Shown in pieces: positions 1-7,904 of a stretch of DNA of 64,000 nucleotides. Position 1 is the stretch's first letter, and each line of letters starts with the position of its first letter. The DNA comes from an uncultured bacterium. GTDB taxonomy: Bacteria; Cyanobacteriota; Vampirovibrionia; Gastranaerophilales; Gastranaerophilaceae. The DNA lies in NCBI GenBank assembly GCA_947428835.1, contig CANENE010000003.1, positions 1 to 64,000 on the forward strand, read 5' to 3'. Below the pieces are notes generated by a model. That model searched no databases, was not told where the DNA came from, and was given only the letters and a program-made list of their open reading frames with translations. A program made the position numbers and the translations under genes.

Positions 1-1070
1 GGTATCGGAGGTCCAAACCCGTCAGGACCTGCGTCTCCTACATTGTATTTAGAAACACAGATGTTTCTGTTTGCTCCTGACATTTTTTTATCTATAAATA
101 TTGCAACAATCTTATCGCAATCTTCCTGGGAAGTTGGTTCTCCATAGAATGGATTTACTGTCGGGTCTTTTATACCATTTCCTCCGGGAAGTTCTGATAC
201 ATCAACAGTGATACTATCAAGTACACATCTGGTTGAATATGCATAGGAATTACTTTGATGTCCTGTGTCACCTGAGCCTGCCGCAGGATTGAAACTGTAT
301 GAAAAATATACATCAGAACCATCTCTTAAAGTGTTTGACCATAAGTTAAACATTCTGCAGTATTTGTCAGGTACACCTATGCATTGTGCCGCTGCTCTAC
401 AGGTATTTGCACCTGTATAATCGTAATCAAAACAAAGCTGCAAACCTTCTTTTCCTTTGTTATTATTTAAAGAGTTTAAGTTATTGCTCCAATTAATTAA
501 TTCATCTTTATTTGGAAGCCTCCATCTTCCTTCATTTTCATCGTTTGGAGCATAAGCAGCGCAGCTTGCATTTGCTCCTTGAAAGTTGCATACTGTTCGA
601 TTACATCCCGAGTAATCACTATCTCCATTTTTTCCGTTTGTACAAGGAGATGACGTAGCACCACTCCAGCAACAGCTTTCATTATCACTACATGTGCTTC
701 CTGCGTTAAGCTTTTTAACACTATCGGCAAGAGGAAGTTCATTGTCTCCCATATTGTATTTAGTTACACAAAGGTTTCTTGTCCCTCCGTTCATTGCAGC
801 AGGGATAAATAAAGCATCATATTTATCGCAATCTTCTTTGGTAACTTGTCTTTCTAATGTCATATTTACATTACTTCCGCTTCCAAAAGAACCTATTGAA
901 ATATCTGATGCTTTCAATTTCTTCGTTATAATCGGAGTAAATGCTGCAACTAAAAGAGAGATTATAATCAAGCTTATCAAAATCTCTATCAAGGAGAATG
1001 CTTTGGATTTATTAAAAAATTTTTTGTACAACAAAAATAACCCTATTGGGCTTAGACTTCTTTTTTTCAT
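1..1070 (-). CDS. Prepilin-like cysteine-rich repeat protein, C-terminal part beyond the window edge
   Basis: An open minus-strand frame starts at ATG 1070 and runs off the left edge with no stop (about 356 codons visible). The N-terminus is basic, then has a type IV prepilin motif AFSLIEILISL and a hydrophobic segment (about residues 24-42) followed by KKLKASDISIGSFG. After that comes one complete Cys-rich unit containing YSGCNRTVC and WRLP, resembling DUF1566-type domains, and the start of a second. It is a paralog of the 36822-39845 gene over its whole visible length. The residue before the cleavage-site Phe is Ala rather than the usual Gly. A weak Shine-Dalgarno (AGGA) lies 10 nt upstream. 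The neighbouring XRE regulator is divergent. Likely a surface or pseudopilus-associated adhesin; the function is inferred. Confidence 0.85.
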   Translation of the reverse strand, partial: MKKRSLSPIGLFLLYKKFFNKSKAFSLIEILISLIIISLLVAAFTPIITKKLKASDISIGSFGSGSNVNMTLERQVTKEDCDKYDALFIPAAMNGGTRNLCVTKYNMGDNELPLADSVKKLNAGSTCSDNESCCWSGATSSPCTNGKNGDSDYSGCNRTVCNFQGANASCAAYAPNDENEGRWRLPNKDELINWSNNLNSLNNNKGKEGLQLCFDYDYTGANTCRAAAQCIGVPDKYCRMFNLWSNTLRDGSDVYFSYSFNPAAGSGDTGHQSNSYAYSTRCVLDSITVDVSELPGGNGIKDPTVNPFYGEPTSQEDCDKIVAIFIDKKMSGANRNICVSKYNVGDAGPDGFGPPI

Positions 1071-1073
1071 GTG

Positions 1074-1098
1074 TGTTAGATCCTATTTCGTGTTAGAT
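1074..1098. promoter_or_regulatory. Two direct copies of TGTTAGAT upstream of the prepilin-like gene
   Basis: TGTTAGAT occurs at 1074-1081 and 1091-1098, between the prepilin-like gene and its divergent XRE regulator. The core TGTTAGA also occurs twice in the equivalent region of the second module (39858 and 39984). Candidate regulator-binding motif; inference only. Confidence 0.35.
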
Positions 1099-1230
1099 AA
1101 ATATTGCAACAATTAGATATTTTACCTATAATTGTTACTGGTTGTAGTTTATAAGATTTATATAGCGCTCTATTTCAAATAACAGCTTAAAATCCGCGCT
1201 CTAGTATAAATATATATCATGTATGTTACT

Positions 1231-1271
1231 TTGTCAACCAAAATAGGGTGAACTAGTTTATTAAGTAAACT
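1231..1271 (+). promoter_or_regulatory. Promoter and inverted-repeat operator of the XRE/S24 gene
   Basis: TTGTCA (1231-1236), a 17-nt spacer and TAGTTT (1254-1259) form a plausible promoter. A 17-bp inverted repeat, AGTTTATTAAGTAAACT (1255-1271), covers the -10 and start region. This placement suits autorepression by the adjacent regulator. The 10-mer ACTTTGTCAA around the -35 is also present at the second XRE gene. Confidence 0.5.
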
Positions 1272-1293
1272 CAATAAGGATAAAATAACAGAA

Positions 1294-1923
1294 ATGTCAG
1301 AAATAAATTTGAAAAAATTACGCTTTGAAAATAATTTAAGCCAACAAGACTTAGGTGATATTTTAAATGTTACAAAACAGCAAATAAGCAAAATTGAAAA
1401 TGGCAGAGCGAAACTAACACAAAAAAACTATGAAGCACTTAAAGAAAAATTTGATATTACCTGTCTTCAAGATAACAAAGTAAACACGGAATTTGTTGAG
1501 CTTGATTATTATCCGAATTCTCCTTGTTTTATTAAGGACGGGCGTGTTTTAATGTCTGATGATAAAAGAAAATACAAGCTTCCGGTTGACTTTTTCCCAT
1601 GGCAAAAGGATAAAAATTATTTTGTATGTCATGCGGTAGGTACTTCAATGGAACCTTTGATTTCCGATGGTGATTTTGTAGTCTTAGAAGAAAAAGTTGA
1701 TAATGAAACGTATTTAGAAATTGAGGATGGTACGATATATTTATTTTCCTATGAAGGAAAAATTTATCTAAAAGCTTTGAGTGTGAATATTAATCAAATT
1801 GTTGTAAAATCCATAAACAAAGATTTTATGGTTCAATATATTAACCATGACGATTTTATGAGCCTTGGGTTAGTTGGCAAAGTTATTTGTCATGGTAGAA
1901 TTTGCCAAAGGTGTATTATATAA
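1294..1923 (+). CDS. XRE-family repressor with S24 (LexA/CI-like) peptidase domain
   Basis: 209 aa. Residues 5-50 are a helix-turn-helix (LSQQDLGDILNVTKQQISKIENG). Residues about 105-205 match an S24 domain with the Ser motif GTSMEP (S118) and the presumed catalytic Lys K160 in IYLKAL, a spacing normal for LexA/CI repressors. No Ala-Gly or Cys-Gly dipeptide is visible between the HTH and S118, so classical RecA-stimulated self-cleavage is uncertain. The start ATG follows AAGGA at 13 nt. It is divergent from the prepilin-like gene at 1-1070 and its own promoter carries an inverted repeat. It probably represses itself and perhaps the prepilin-like gene (inference). Confidence 0.85.
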   Translation: MSEINLKKLRFENNLSQQDLGDILNVTKQQISKIENGRAKLTQKNYEALKEKFDITCLQDNKVNTEFVELDYYPNSPCFIKDGRVLMSDDKRKYKLPVDFFPWQKDKNYFVCHAVGTSMEPLISDGDFVVLEEKVDNETYLEIEDGTIYLFSYEGKIYLKALSVNINQIVVKSINKDFMVQYINHDDFMSLGLVGKVICHGRICQRCII

Positions 1924-1935
1924 ATTTTTTTTTGG

Positions 1936-1944
1936 TGGTATAAT
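1936..1944 (+). promoter_or_regulatory. Extended -10 promoter of the DUF151 gene
   Basis: TGGTATAAT (1936-1944) is an extended -10 element with a perfect TATAAT, just after the XRE gene stop and about 30 nt before the DUF151 start. No clear -35 is needed for such a promoter. Confidence 0.45.
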
Positions 1945-1975
1945 TTCTTTTGTAAGTTTTTCAAAGGAGATATAA

Positions 1976-2488
1976 ATGATTGAAATGCAAGTAATGGGAA
2001 TTGCGCTTGATACGCGTTCAGGCTCGCCTATTGTTGTATTGAATGATAAAGATAACAGAAAAGCGCTTCCGATTTGGATAGGTTCGGCCGAAGCGAGCGC
2101 CATAATCAGGAAAATTGAAAATATTAATTCAATTCGTCCTATGACCCATGACCTGTTTAACCAAATTGCCGAACAATCAGGCTATAAAATTACAAAAGCT
2201 GAAATCAATGATGTCGATGATCAGACCTATTTTGCAACTGTATATATGTATAATGAGGAATTAGACAGGGAACTGCAGATTGATTCAAGACCATCTGATG
2301 CTATTGCAATTGCACTTCGTGCCGATGTGCCCATATTTGTTACAGACAATGTTCTAGCTTCCGGTCTTGTTTCAACAGATATCGAAAAAGATGAACAAGA
2401 GGCGCAGGAATTTAGGAACTTTATTAAAGATATTAAGCCGTCAGATTTTGATAAATTATTAAAGAAAAATTTTGAATCAGATCAATAG
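1976..2488 (+). CDS. Bifunctional nuclease family (DUF151) protein
   Basis: 170 aa. Residues 1-130 match the bifunctional nuclease/DUF151 family: an N-terminal strand (MQVMGIALD), the LPIWIGSAEASAI segment and the signature RPSDAIAIALRADVPIFV near residues 106-122. Family members have reported RNase/DNase activity in plants and are common in cyanobacteria and actinobacteria, mostly uncharacterised. The C-terminal tail (about 135-170) is charged and resembles UVR-like helices. AAGGAG lies 7 nt before the ATG. The DUF1858 gene follows after 24 nt, probably as an operon. Confidence 0.85.
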   Translation: MIEMQVMGIALDTRSGSPIVVLNDKDNRKALPIWIGSAEASAIIRKIENINSIRPMTHDLFNQIAEQSGYKITKAEINDVDDQTYFATVYMYNEELDRELQIDSRPSDAIAIALRADVPIFVTDNVLASGLVSTDIEKDEQEAQEFRNFIKDIKPSDFDKLLKKNFESDQ

Positions 2489-2512
2489 AAATAAATATAA
2501 GCGAGGTAAATT

Positions 2513-2728
2513 ATGGATAAAATTACTAAAGAAATGGGAATCATGGATATTGTTACAAGCCATCCTGAAACACTGGAAGTTTTTTCAAAATTTGGCATGG
2601 GATGTATCGGTTGTGCAGCTGCACATTTTGAAAATTTAGATGCAGGTGCAAGAGTCCATGGTATTGATGTAGATGCTATGGTTGACGAGATGAATGCCGT
2701 TATAGAAAAAGCTGCGCAAGGCAACTAA
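2513..2728 (+). CDS. DUF1858 domain protein
   Basis: 71 aa, the full length of the stand-alone DUF1858 domain. The sequence shows the typical start (ITKEMGIMDIVTSHPETLEVF) and a CIGCAAA motif with two cysteines near residues 31-34. The domain is found alone or fused to hemerythrin/ScdA-like and hybrid-cluster proteins, so a redox or iron role is possible but unproven. GAGG lies 7 nt upstream of the ATG. It follows the DUF151 gene by 24 nt. A weak 8-bp hairpin (2754-2773) follows but lacks a good T-run. Confidence 0.8.
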   Translation: MDKITKEMGIMDIVTSHPETLEVFSKFGMGCIGCAAAHFENLDAGARVHGIDVDAMVDEMNAVIEKAAQGN

Positions 2729-2769
2729 AACAGGTGCATGGATAAAAGACTGGACAATAAATCTTTTTA

Positions 2770-2799
2770 TTGTATTATCATTTTATAAAGTTTGATAAT
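2770..2799 (+). promoter_or_regulatory. Likely promoter of tRNA-Leu
   Basis: TTGTAT (2770-2775), 18 nt, then GATAAT (2794-2799), ending 15 nt before the tRNA 5' end. A second GATAAT lies at 2802-2807. Confidence 0.4.
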
Positions 2800-2814
2800 T
2801 TGATAATTTAAGTT

Positions 2815-2901
2815 GCCCTGGTGGTGGAATCGGTAGACACGTCGGACTTAAAATCCGATGAGGCTAATAACTTCGTGCCAGTTCAAGTCTGGCCCAGGGC
2901 A
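2815..2901 (+). tRNA. tRNA-Leu (anticodon TAA)
   Basis: The acceptor stem GCCCTGG (2815-2821) pairs with CCAGGGC (2894-2900). The anticodon stem TCGGA/TCCGA encloses loop CTTAAAA, giving TAA. A long variable arm, as expected for leucine, and a T-arm with GTTCAAGTC are present. The 3' CCA is not encoded. Confidence 0.95.
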
Positions 2902-2907
2902 TATTTT

Positions 2908-2940
2908 AAAAAAGCTTTCCTTAATGGGAAGCCTTTTTTA
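2908..2940 (+). terminator. Rho-independent terminator after tRNA-Leu
   Basis: AAAAAAGCTTTCC pairs with GGGAAGCCTTTTTT (one bulge), a short loop, and a run of six Ts. Confidence 0.75.
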
Positions 2941-2941
2941 T

Positions 2942-3378
2942 TGCCCTATCGTTCTCCAATTGGGGAAGGCTAATATAGAATAAAAGTAGTACAATAATTG
3001 TATAATTTACACTTGGCCCATGCGCCAACTATGCATAAAAATTTTGAAATGCAATTTTATGTTAAATTCTCTTAACATAAAAATGACGTAATTATGCTAA
3101 TGTTCACTAAGTTTAATTAAATAATTTTAAAAAAACGACCTTTAAATCAAATAATGTAAGACAAACACCAAAAAAAATGATAATATAACAAAGCAGTGTT
3201 TAAAGTTAATTTAAATACCTAAGGAGATATGATTATTAGACATAATATTAACAATAGGGATAAAGAAAAATTAAAATTCGTAATAAAAATTAAAATTAAC
3301 AACAAAAAGGTCAATTATTTTAAATAAAATGTTTTTATAAATATATGTAGTAGTGTGAAATGTTATTGGAGGAAAACA
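2942..3378. other. Gene-poor AT-rich stretch with a palindrome and a weak 32-codon ORF
   Basis: I see no convincing gene in this 437-nt stretch. It contains a 13-bp palindrome TACAATAATTGTA (2990-3002). An ORF of 32 codons (3229-3327) follows AAGGAG by only 2 nt, codes for a Lys/Asn-rich peptide and may be spurious. It most probably holds the promoter and leader of the HEAT-repeat gene. Confidence 0.4.
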
Positions 3379-4233
3379 ATGACAATTAGTGTGAACAATC
3401 GCAAAAAAACAGCGAAAAAATCTTTTGAAGAGTTGATTAAAGATTTAAAAACATCAAATTCTGAAAAAGTTAGATATAATGCAGCAAGAATTCTTGGCGA
3501 AATGGGTGATTTTCAAGCCGTTGAACCTTTGATTGATGTTCTTAAAAACGATAAAAACGGTTCTGTTCGTTTGTATGCTGCCCGCGCACTTGGCGAACTT
3601 GGTGATGTAGGAGCAACTCAACCTCTTATTGATTCTTTAAGGTTAGATAGAAATGTTGATGTTCGTGTTCGTGCTGCCCGTGCACTTGGCCGTTTAGGCG
3701 GTGATATTGTCGTTGAACCTCTTGTAGAAGCATTAAATGACGAAAATCCTCAAGTTTGCATTACTGCAACAGAAGCACTAATTGAAATTGGAGACGTTGC
3801 AACTGATGCGTTGATTGAATCTTTAGACCATGCAAAAGTTAACGTTCGTTGTGATGCTACACGTGCTTTAGGCGAAATTGGAAATCCAAAGTGCGTTGAT
3901 AAAATAATTGGTATGTTAAACGATGAATGGGTTAATGTTAGAATTTATGCGGTTGCTTCACTGGGTAAGTTAAGCGATAAAAAGGCAGTTCCTGCATTAA
4001 TCGAAGTTATGCAAAACAATAAAGAAAATGATTTAGTTAGAGCCGGTGCTGCTGCAGCGCTTGGTGTATTGAGGGATCAAAGAGCTCTTCTTCCTTTGAG
4101 AGAACTGATTATCAATGCTGAAGAACTTGGCGAACTTGAAGATACTGCTTTAAAATCATTTAAGAAAATTATGGCGGCAAATTGGGAAGCTATGCAAGGT
4201 TCTCAAAATGTTAAAAAACCAAGTTTCTTTTAA
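3379..4233 (+). CDS. HEAT-repeat (PBS-lyase-like) protein
   Basis: 284 aa, made almost wholly of about seven HEAT repeats of 30-32 residues, each with a pattern like VRxxAARALGxLGD (clear at about residues 40, 72, 104, 166 and 197). Such PBS-lyase-type repeats occur in phycobilisome lyases and in scaffold proteins. No catalytic residues can be pointed to, so a protein-binding scaffold is the safe reading. The chosen ATG at 3379 has TTGGAGG 6 nt upstream; an earlier in-frame GTG at 3355 lacks a ribosome site. A perfect hairpin terminator follows. Confidence 0.85.
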   Translation: MTISVNNRKKTAKKSFEELIKDLKTSNSEKVRYNAARILGEMGDFQAVEPLIDVLKNDKNGSVRLYAARALGELGDVGATQPLIDSLRLDRNVDVRVRAARALGRLGGDIVVEPLVEALNDENPQVCITATEALIEIGDVATDALIESLDHAKVNVRCDATRALGEIGNPKCVDKIIGMLNDEWVNVRIYAVASLGKLSDKKAVPALIEVMQNNKENDLVRAGAAAALGVLRDQRALLPLRELIINAEELGELEDTALKSFKKIMAANWEAMQGSQNVKKPSFF

Positions 4234-4258
4234 TTTATAAATTACAACTATTGAACTT

Positions 4259-4300
4259 AAAAGCTTGCAAGATATTATATCAATTGCAAGCTTTTGTTTT
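4259..4300 (+). terminator. Strong hairpin terminator between the HEAT gene and pepA
   Basis: A 12-bp perfect stem, AAAAGCTTGCAA (4259-4270) with TTGCAAGCTTTT (4284-4295), is followed by GTTTT. The A/T arms on both sides could let it serve the convergent pepA transcript too. Confidence 0.75.
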
Positions 4301-4335
4301 GTGTATTCATGTTATTTGGTGTGTAGTTTTTGAAT

Positions 4336-5799
4336 TTATATTGTAAGCAGATATCTGATTATGCTTCTTACCATAACCCCTGTAGGCCCTGAAAGTGTTT
4401 CTTTGTTTGATTTATCGAGCCAGGCGGTTCCCGCAATGTCTAAGTGCATCCAGGATGTTGATTGTGTGAAATTAGATAAAAACCAAGCAGCGGTTGAAGT
4501 TCCTGCATTTCTTCCGCCTGTGTTTTTAAAATCTGCAATTTCAGATTTTAAGTTATCTTTGAGCTCGTCTAAAATCGGCATTTGCCAAACATTTTCACAT
4601 GATAATTCCGCACATTTTTTAAAGTTATCTATTTGTTGCTGATTATTTCCAAGAACGCCTGTTATGTTGTTTCCCAGTGCGACAACAACTGCTCCTGTTA
4701 ATGTTGCGATATCAATAACTTCATCTACTCCTAATGTATCTGCATAACATAAAGCATCTGCTAAAGTAATTCTGCCTTCGGCATCTGTGTTATCGACTTC
4801 AATTGTTTTTCCATTCATTGCAGTTAAGACATCACCTTGTTTATAGGCAGAGCCTGACGTCATATTTTCGCAAAGTGCACTTATCACATGAAGCTCTATT
4901 TGAGGTTTTAATTTTGCAATTGCCTGAATAATACCAAGTACGCTTGCAGCACCTGTCATATCGTCTTTCATGGTTAGCATTGAAGCTGCAGGTTTTATAT
5001 TCATTCCACCGGCATCAAAGGTAATTCCTTTGCCAACCAATGCTATTTTCTTTTTAGGTGTGCCAATGGGTCTATATGTCAGGTGTATGAACTTTGGTTC
5101 ATGTTTACTCCCTTGCCCTACAGCTAAAAATGCATTCATATTCAATGCTTTAATTTGTTTTTTGTCATAGACTTTGATTTCCAAATTATAATCTGTTGCA
5201 ATTTGTTCTGCAACGCGCGAGATATAAGAGGGCGTTGCAACTTGAGCAGATTCATTAACCAAATCTTTTGTAAATTTCATAGCAAATGAGCTATAGGCGC
5301 CGATTAGTATATTTTTTTCAATTTCAACCGTTAAATTATCGTCAATTATTTCTATTGTATCTATTTTTTCTATCTTTTCTTTTAGATATTTATTAAATTC
5401 ATAAAGGCCGATTCTTGAAGCTGTTATTGTAATTTGTGCTATATCTGCTTTTGGTATTTGGCAGATTGGGAGTTCAAAAGCAATTGCTGCATTTTTGGAG
5501 ATATTTTTTGCAAGTCTTGAAGTATTAGCAACAACTTGAGAGAATTTTTTCCTTGTTAATTCACATTGTTTGCCAAGTCCTACAACAAGCGCTGTTACTT
5601 CATTGTTAATTGCCATTTTGAAGCTTTCAAGAAAGTTGCCTTTATTCATTTTATATTCAAAAACCTGCTTGCACAAGGTTCCATTTGAAAGGCTATTTAA
5701 ATATTCGAACATAGGGCTGATTTCAAGGCTATCTTCAAAAATATAGCATACTGCAATGTTTGCGCTCATTTCCTGAATCTTTTTTGTTAAAAAACGCAT
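4336..5799 (-). CDS. pepA: Leucyl aminopeptidase (M17 family)
   Basis: 487 aa, usual length for PepA. The catalytic C-terminal half carries the family signature NTDAEGRITLADAL, the upstream metal-binding segment VGKGITFDAGGMNIKP, and MKDDMTGAASVLG. The poorly conserved N-terminal domain (about 1-170) is present. It is a cytosolic di-zinc/manganese aminopeptidase that removes N-terminal residues from peptides; some members also bind DNA at Xer sites. AAGGAGAT lies 10 nt upstream of the ATG and overlaps the end of trmFO (6-nt gap), so the two are co-transcribed and probably translationally coupled. Confidence 0.93.
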   Translation of the reverse strand: MRFLTKKIQEMSANIAVCYIFEDSLEISPMFEYLNSLSNGTLCKQVFEYKMNKGNFLESFKMAINNEVTALVVGLGKQCELTRKKFSQVVANTSRLAKNISKNAAIAFELPICQIPKADIAQITITASRIGLYEFNKYLKEKIEKIDTIEIIDDNLTVEIEKNILIGAYSSFAMKFTKDLVNESAQVATPSYISRVAEQIATDYNLEIKVYDKKQIKALNMNAFLAVGQGSKHEPKFIHLTYRPIGTPKKKIALVGKGITFDAGGMNIKPAASMLTMKDDMTGAASVLGIIQAIAKLKPQIELHVISALCENMTSGSAYKQGDVLTAMNGKTIEVDNTDAEGRITLADALCYADTLGVDEVIDIATLTGAVVVALGNNITGVLGNNQQQIDNFKKCAELSCENVWQMPILDELKDNLKSEIADFKNTGGRNAGTSTAAWFLSNFTQSTSWMHLDIAGTAWLDKSNKETLSGPTGVMVRSIIRYLLTI

Positions 5800-5805
5800 A
5801 TTATT

Positions 5806-7131
5806 TTATATCTCCTTAGTTATATTTTCAATTTCTTTTAAGGCTCTATCTTTTTTGATGGTATTTTTGAGCTTTTTATCTTTCATTTGTTTTTTGTCCA
5901 ATTGAATTTCTTTCAGTATTCCCCAGTTTGAATTTTGCGGTTCAAAATTTTTATGATTATCAAAAGTTATATAATCAATCAATGCCCCAAGCATTGTTGA
6001 GTTGGATAATGTTATCATAGGGGTGTCATTTATGTATTTTTTTATATTTATTGCTGCAAAAAGTCCGGTTGCAATGCTTTCTACATAGCCTTCAACTCCC
6101 GTAAGTTGTCCTGCAAAAAAGATATTTGGGTATTTTTTAGATTGCAGATGTTTATTTAAAATTTTTGGCGAATTAATAAAAGTATTAGCGTGCATTACAC
6201 CATAGCGTGTTATAATAGCGTTTTCAAGACCGGGTATGCTTTGTATAAGTTTTTTTTGCTCTGACCAAACAAGGTTTGTTTGAAAACCGACTAAATTGTA
6301 AAAATCTGCAATTTTATCATCCTGGCGAAGTTGAACGACTGCCCAAAACTGATTTTTCTTAAATGATGTTTCAATTCTTTTATCAAAAAGTCCGACAGGC
6401 TTCATAGGGCCAAATCTAAGAGTATCAATTCCTCTTGACGCCATTACTTCTATTGGCATACAGCCTTCAAAATACTTTGCTTCAAAATCTTTTAAAGGCG
6501 CTCTTTTTGCGTTGATTAAAATGTTGTAGAAATTTTTGTATTCTTCTTCGTTCATAGGGCAGTTGATAAAATCTGCTTCACCTTTGTCCCATCTTGAAGC
6601 ATAAAAGGCTTTTTCAAAATTAATTGAGCTTTTTTCAACAATTGGCGCAATTGCATCATAAAAATGAAAATCTTCTTCACTGAAAACTTCTTTTATATTT
6701 TTACATAATTTTTCATCAGTTAATGGTCCTGTTGCAATTATAGTTGGAACATTAAAATCGATTTCATCATATTTTTCATTGATCAGGGTAATATTGGGGT
6801 GATTTTTTATTATTTCATCTATTGCTTTTGAAAATCCCGTTCTGTCCACTGCAAGAGAGTTTCCGGCAGGTACGCTATTGATAACAGCTTGTTCAATTAG
6901 GATTGAGCCAAGCATTTGTGCCTCTTTTTTTAATAAGCCTGAAGAATTGAGCAAATCCATTGAACCAAGACTATTTGAACATACAAATTCAGCCGGAAGT
7001 TCTGTTTTATGTGCGCCTGTTGTATATTTTGGCCGCATTTCAATAAGCTCAACATCTATCGAGTTTTTGGCTAAATATATTGCAGCTTCGCTTCCTGCTA
7101 AGCCTGCTCCTATAACTCTGACTTTTTTCAT
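5806..7131 (-). CDS. trmFO: Methylenetetrahydrofolate-tRNA (uracil-54-C5)-methyltransferase
   Basis: 441 aa. An N-terminal FAD-binding motif GAGLAGSEAA, the TrmFO segments ELPAEFVCSNSLGS and CMPIEVMASRG (both with the conserved Cys), and GQLTGVEGYVESIATG identify the family. It forms ribothymidine at U54 of tRNAs with methylene-THF, a route typical of Gram-positives and cyanobacteria. I take ATG 7131 as start because TATAAT (7143-7138) ends 6 nt upstream and there is no Shine-Dalgarno, predicting a leaderless message. A TTG five codons upstream is less likely. It is followed closely by pepA. Confidence 0.93.
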   Translation of the reverse strand: MKKVRVIGAGLAGSEAAIYLAKNSIDVELIEMRPKYTTGAHKTELPAEFVCSNSLGSMDLLNSSGLLKKEAQMLGSILIEQAVINSVPAGNSLAVDRTGFSKAIDEIIKNHPNITLINEKYDEIDFNVPTIIATGPLTDEKLCKNIKEVFSEEDFHFYDAIAPIVEKSSINFEKAFYASRWDKGEADFINCPMNEEEYKNFYNILINAKRAPLKDFEAKYFEGCMPIEVMASRGIDTLRFGPMKPVGLFDKRIETSFKKNQFWAVVQLRQDDKIADFYNLVGFQTNLVWSEQKKLIQSIPGLENAIITRYGVMHANTFINSPKILNKHLQSKKYPNIFFAGQLTGVEGYVESIATGLFAAINIKKYINDTPMITLSNSTMLGALIDYITFDNHKNFEPQNSNWGILKEIQLDKKQMKDKKLKNTIKKDRALKEIENITKEI

Positions 7132-7247
7132 ATAACTATTATACAACCGATATAATTTAACAATTATTCTTAATAAAACTTAAACATGATTAAAGATTTT
7201 TGAAGAACATGCCGATATATTAAATAAGAGAAATTTAAGGGGCAATA

Positions 7248-7397
7248 ATGTTTGAAACGTTTAGAAAACCAAAGAATTTTTATTGTGCAAATGAGCTTAT
7301 AACAAATGCTATGATAAGAAGGCGTCAGTACGCTTATAATGCAGTGTCTCAAATATCTTCCATAAAAACAAACCGAAGAATCAGGGTGATAAAATAA
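7248..7397 (+). CDS. Small basic hypothetical protein (49 aa)
   Basis: A 49-codon ORF beginning MFETFRKPKNFYCANELITN and ending NRRIRVIK. An AAGGGG ribosome site lies 5 nt before the ATG. It is rich in Arg and Lys and has no membrane segment. It lies between the divergent trmFO promoter and the convergent FtsB-like gene, whose stop is 9 nt away. I recognise no family. The good ribosome site and the exact fit in the gap make it a plausible small gene; coding-level proof is missing. Confidence 0.45.
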   Translation: MFETFRKPKNFYCANELITNAMIRRRQYAYNAVSQISSIKTNRRIRVIK

Positions 7398-7406
7398 AAA
7401 CTAAAG

Positions 7407-7859
7407 TTACTGCTGATTTTGCTCTTGGCCTGTGTCGGTTATAAATTTTTGGGCAAAATTTTCTAAAAATCTTATAACTTTGTTATCAGGTAGTGTATCA
7501 ATTTTCTTTTCTGCATGTGCAGGTTGATTTATGATAATCAATATTTCGTCTTTTGCAGCCATCTTGAGGTTATTTCTTGCGATAGATTCTACCTTATACA
7601 TTGAACTAAAGTTTTGAACCTCACCTTTTAAGTTTTCGTTTCTATGCTGTGCTTGAGCTTTAAGTTCTTGTGCTTTAATAATTTTTGCTTGATATGCGAC
7701 AATTTTTGCAAGATTTAATAGCGCGCTATAGCTTATTTGAAAAACACATAATAAAAGCACGATAGTTAAAAAAGAGTGATAAAATTTGATTTTTCTAATC
7801 TTTTTTTTCTGCTGTTTTTGCACACGCGATTTAAGATTCATGTAATTTACACTGGTCAT
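7407..7859 (-). CDS. FtsB/DivIC-like septum formation initiator
   Basis: 150 aa. A basic N-terminal cytoplasmic tail, one membrane segment (about residues 29-48, FLTIVLLLCVFQISYSALL), then a coiled-coil stretch (about 55-85) ending in VESIARNNLKMAAKDEIL. This is the typical FtsB/DivIC pattern in which a Gly/Met-containing turn follows the coiled coil. Family members bridge FtsL/FtsQ and activate septal peptidoglycan synthesis. A proline-containing tail extends about 40 residues beyond the domain. The promoter is immediately adjacent to the ATG with no ribosome site (see 7866-7894). Confidence 0.75.
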   Translation of the reverse strand: MTSVNYMNLKSRVQKQQKKKIRKIKFYHSFLTIVLLLCVFQISYSALLNLAKIVAYQAKIIKAQELKAQAQHRNENLKGEVQNFSSMYKVESIARNNLKMAAKDEILIIINQPAHAEKKIDTLPDNKVIRFLENFAQKFITDTGQEQNQQ

Positions 7860-7865
7860 ATATAA

Positions 7866-7894
7866 ATTTTAGCGTATTCAATTAAAAATAACAA
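7866..7894 (-). promoter_or_regulatory. Leaderless-type promoter of the FtsB-like gene
   Basis: On the minus strand TTGTTA (7894-7889), 17 nt, TAAAAT (7871-7866), then 6 nt to ATG 7859. No Shine-Dalgarno is possible in so short a leader. Confidence 0.6.
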
Positions 7895-7904
7895 TAAAAA
7901 ATGA

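Noticed and set aside
694-1116. Long plus-strand open frame opposite the first prepilin-like gene
   Set aside because: Its antisense minus frame is a clear prepilin/DUF1566-like protein. Similar plus-strand frames occur opposite the second copy (39427-39819), which is expected from the shared coding sequence.
1294-1923. Prophage repressor marking an integrated phage
   Set aside because: No integrase, structural genes or attachment repeats are nearby; the gene is linked to a prepilin-like gene.
3229-3327. 32-codon ORF with AAGGAG
   Set aside because: Spacing of 2 nt is too short and the peptide is low-complexity Lys/Asn/Ile; kept only as a remark in the intergenic entry.
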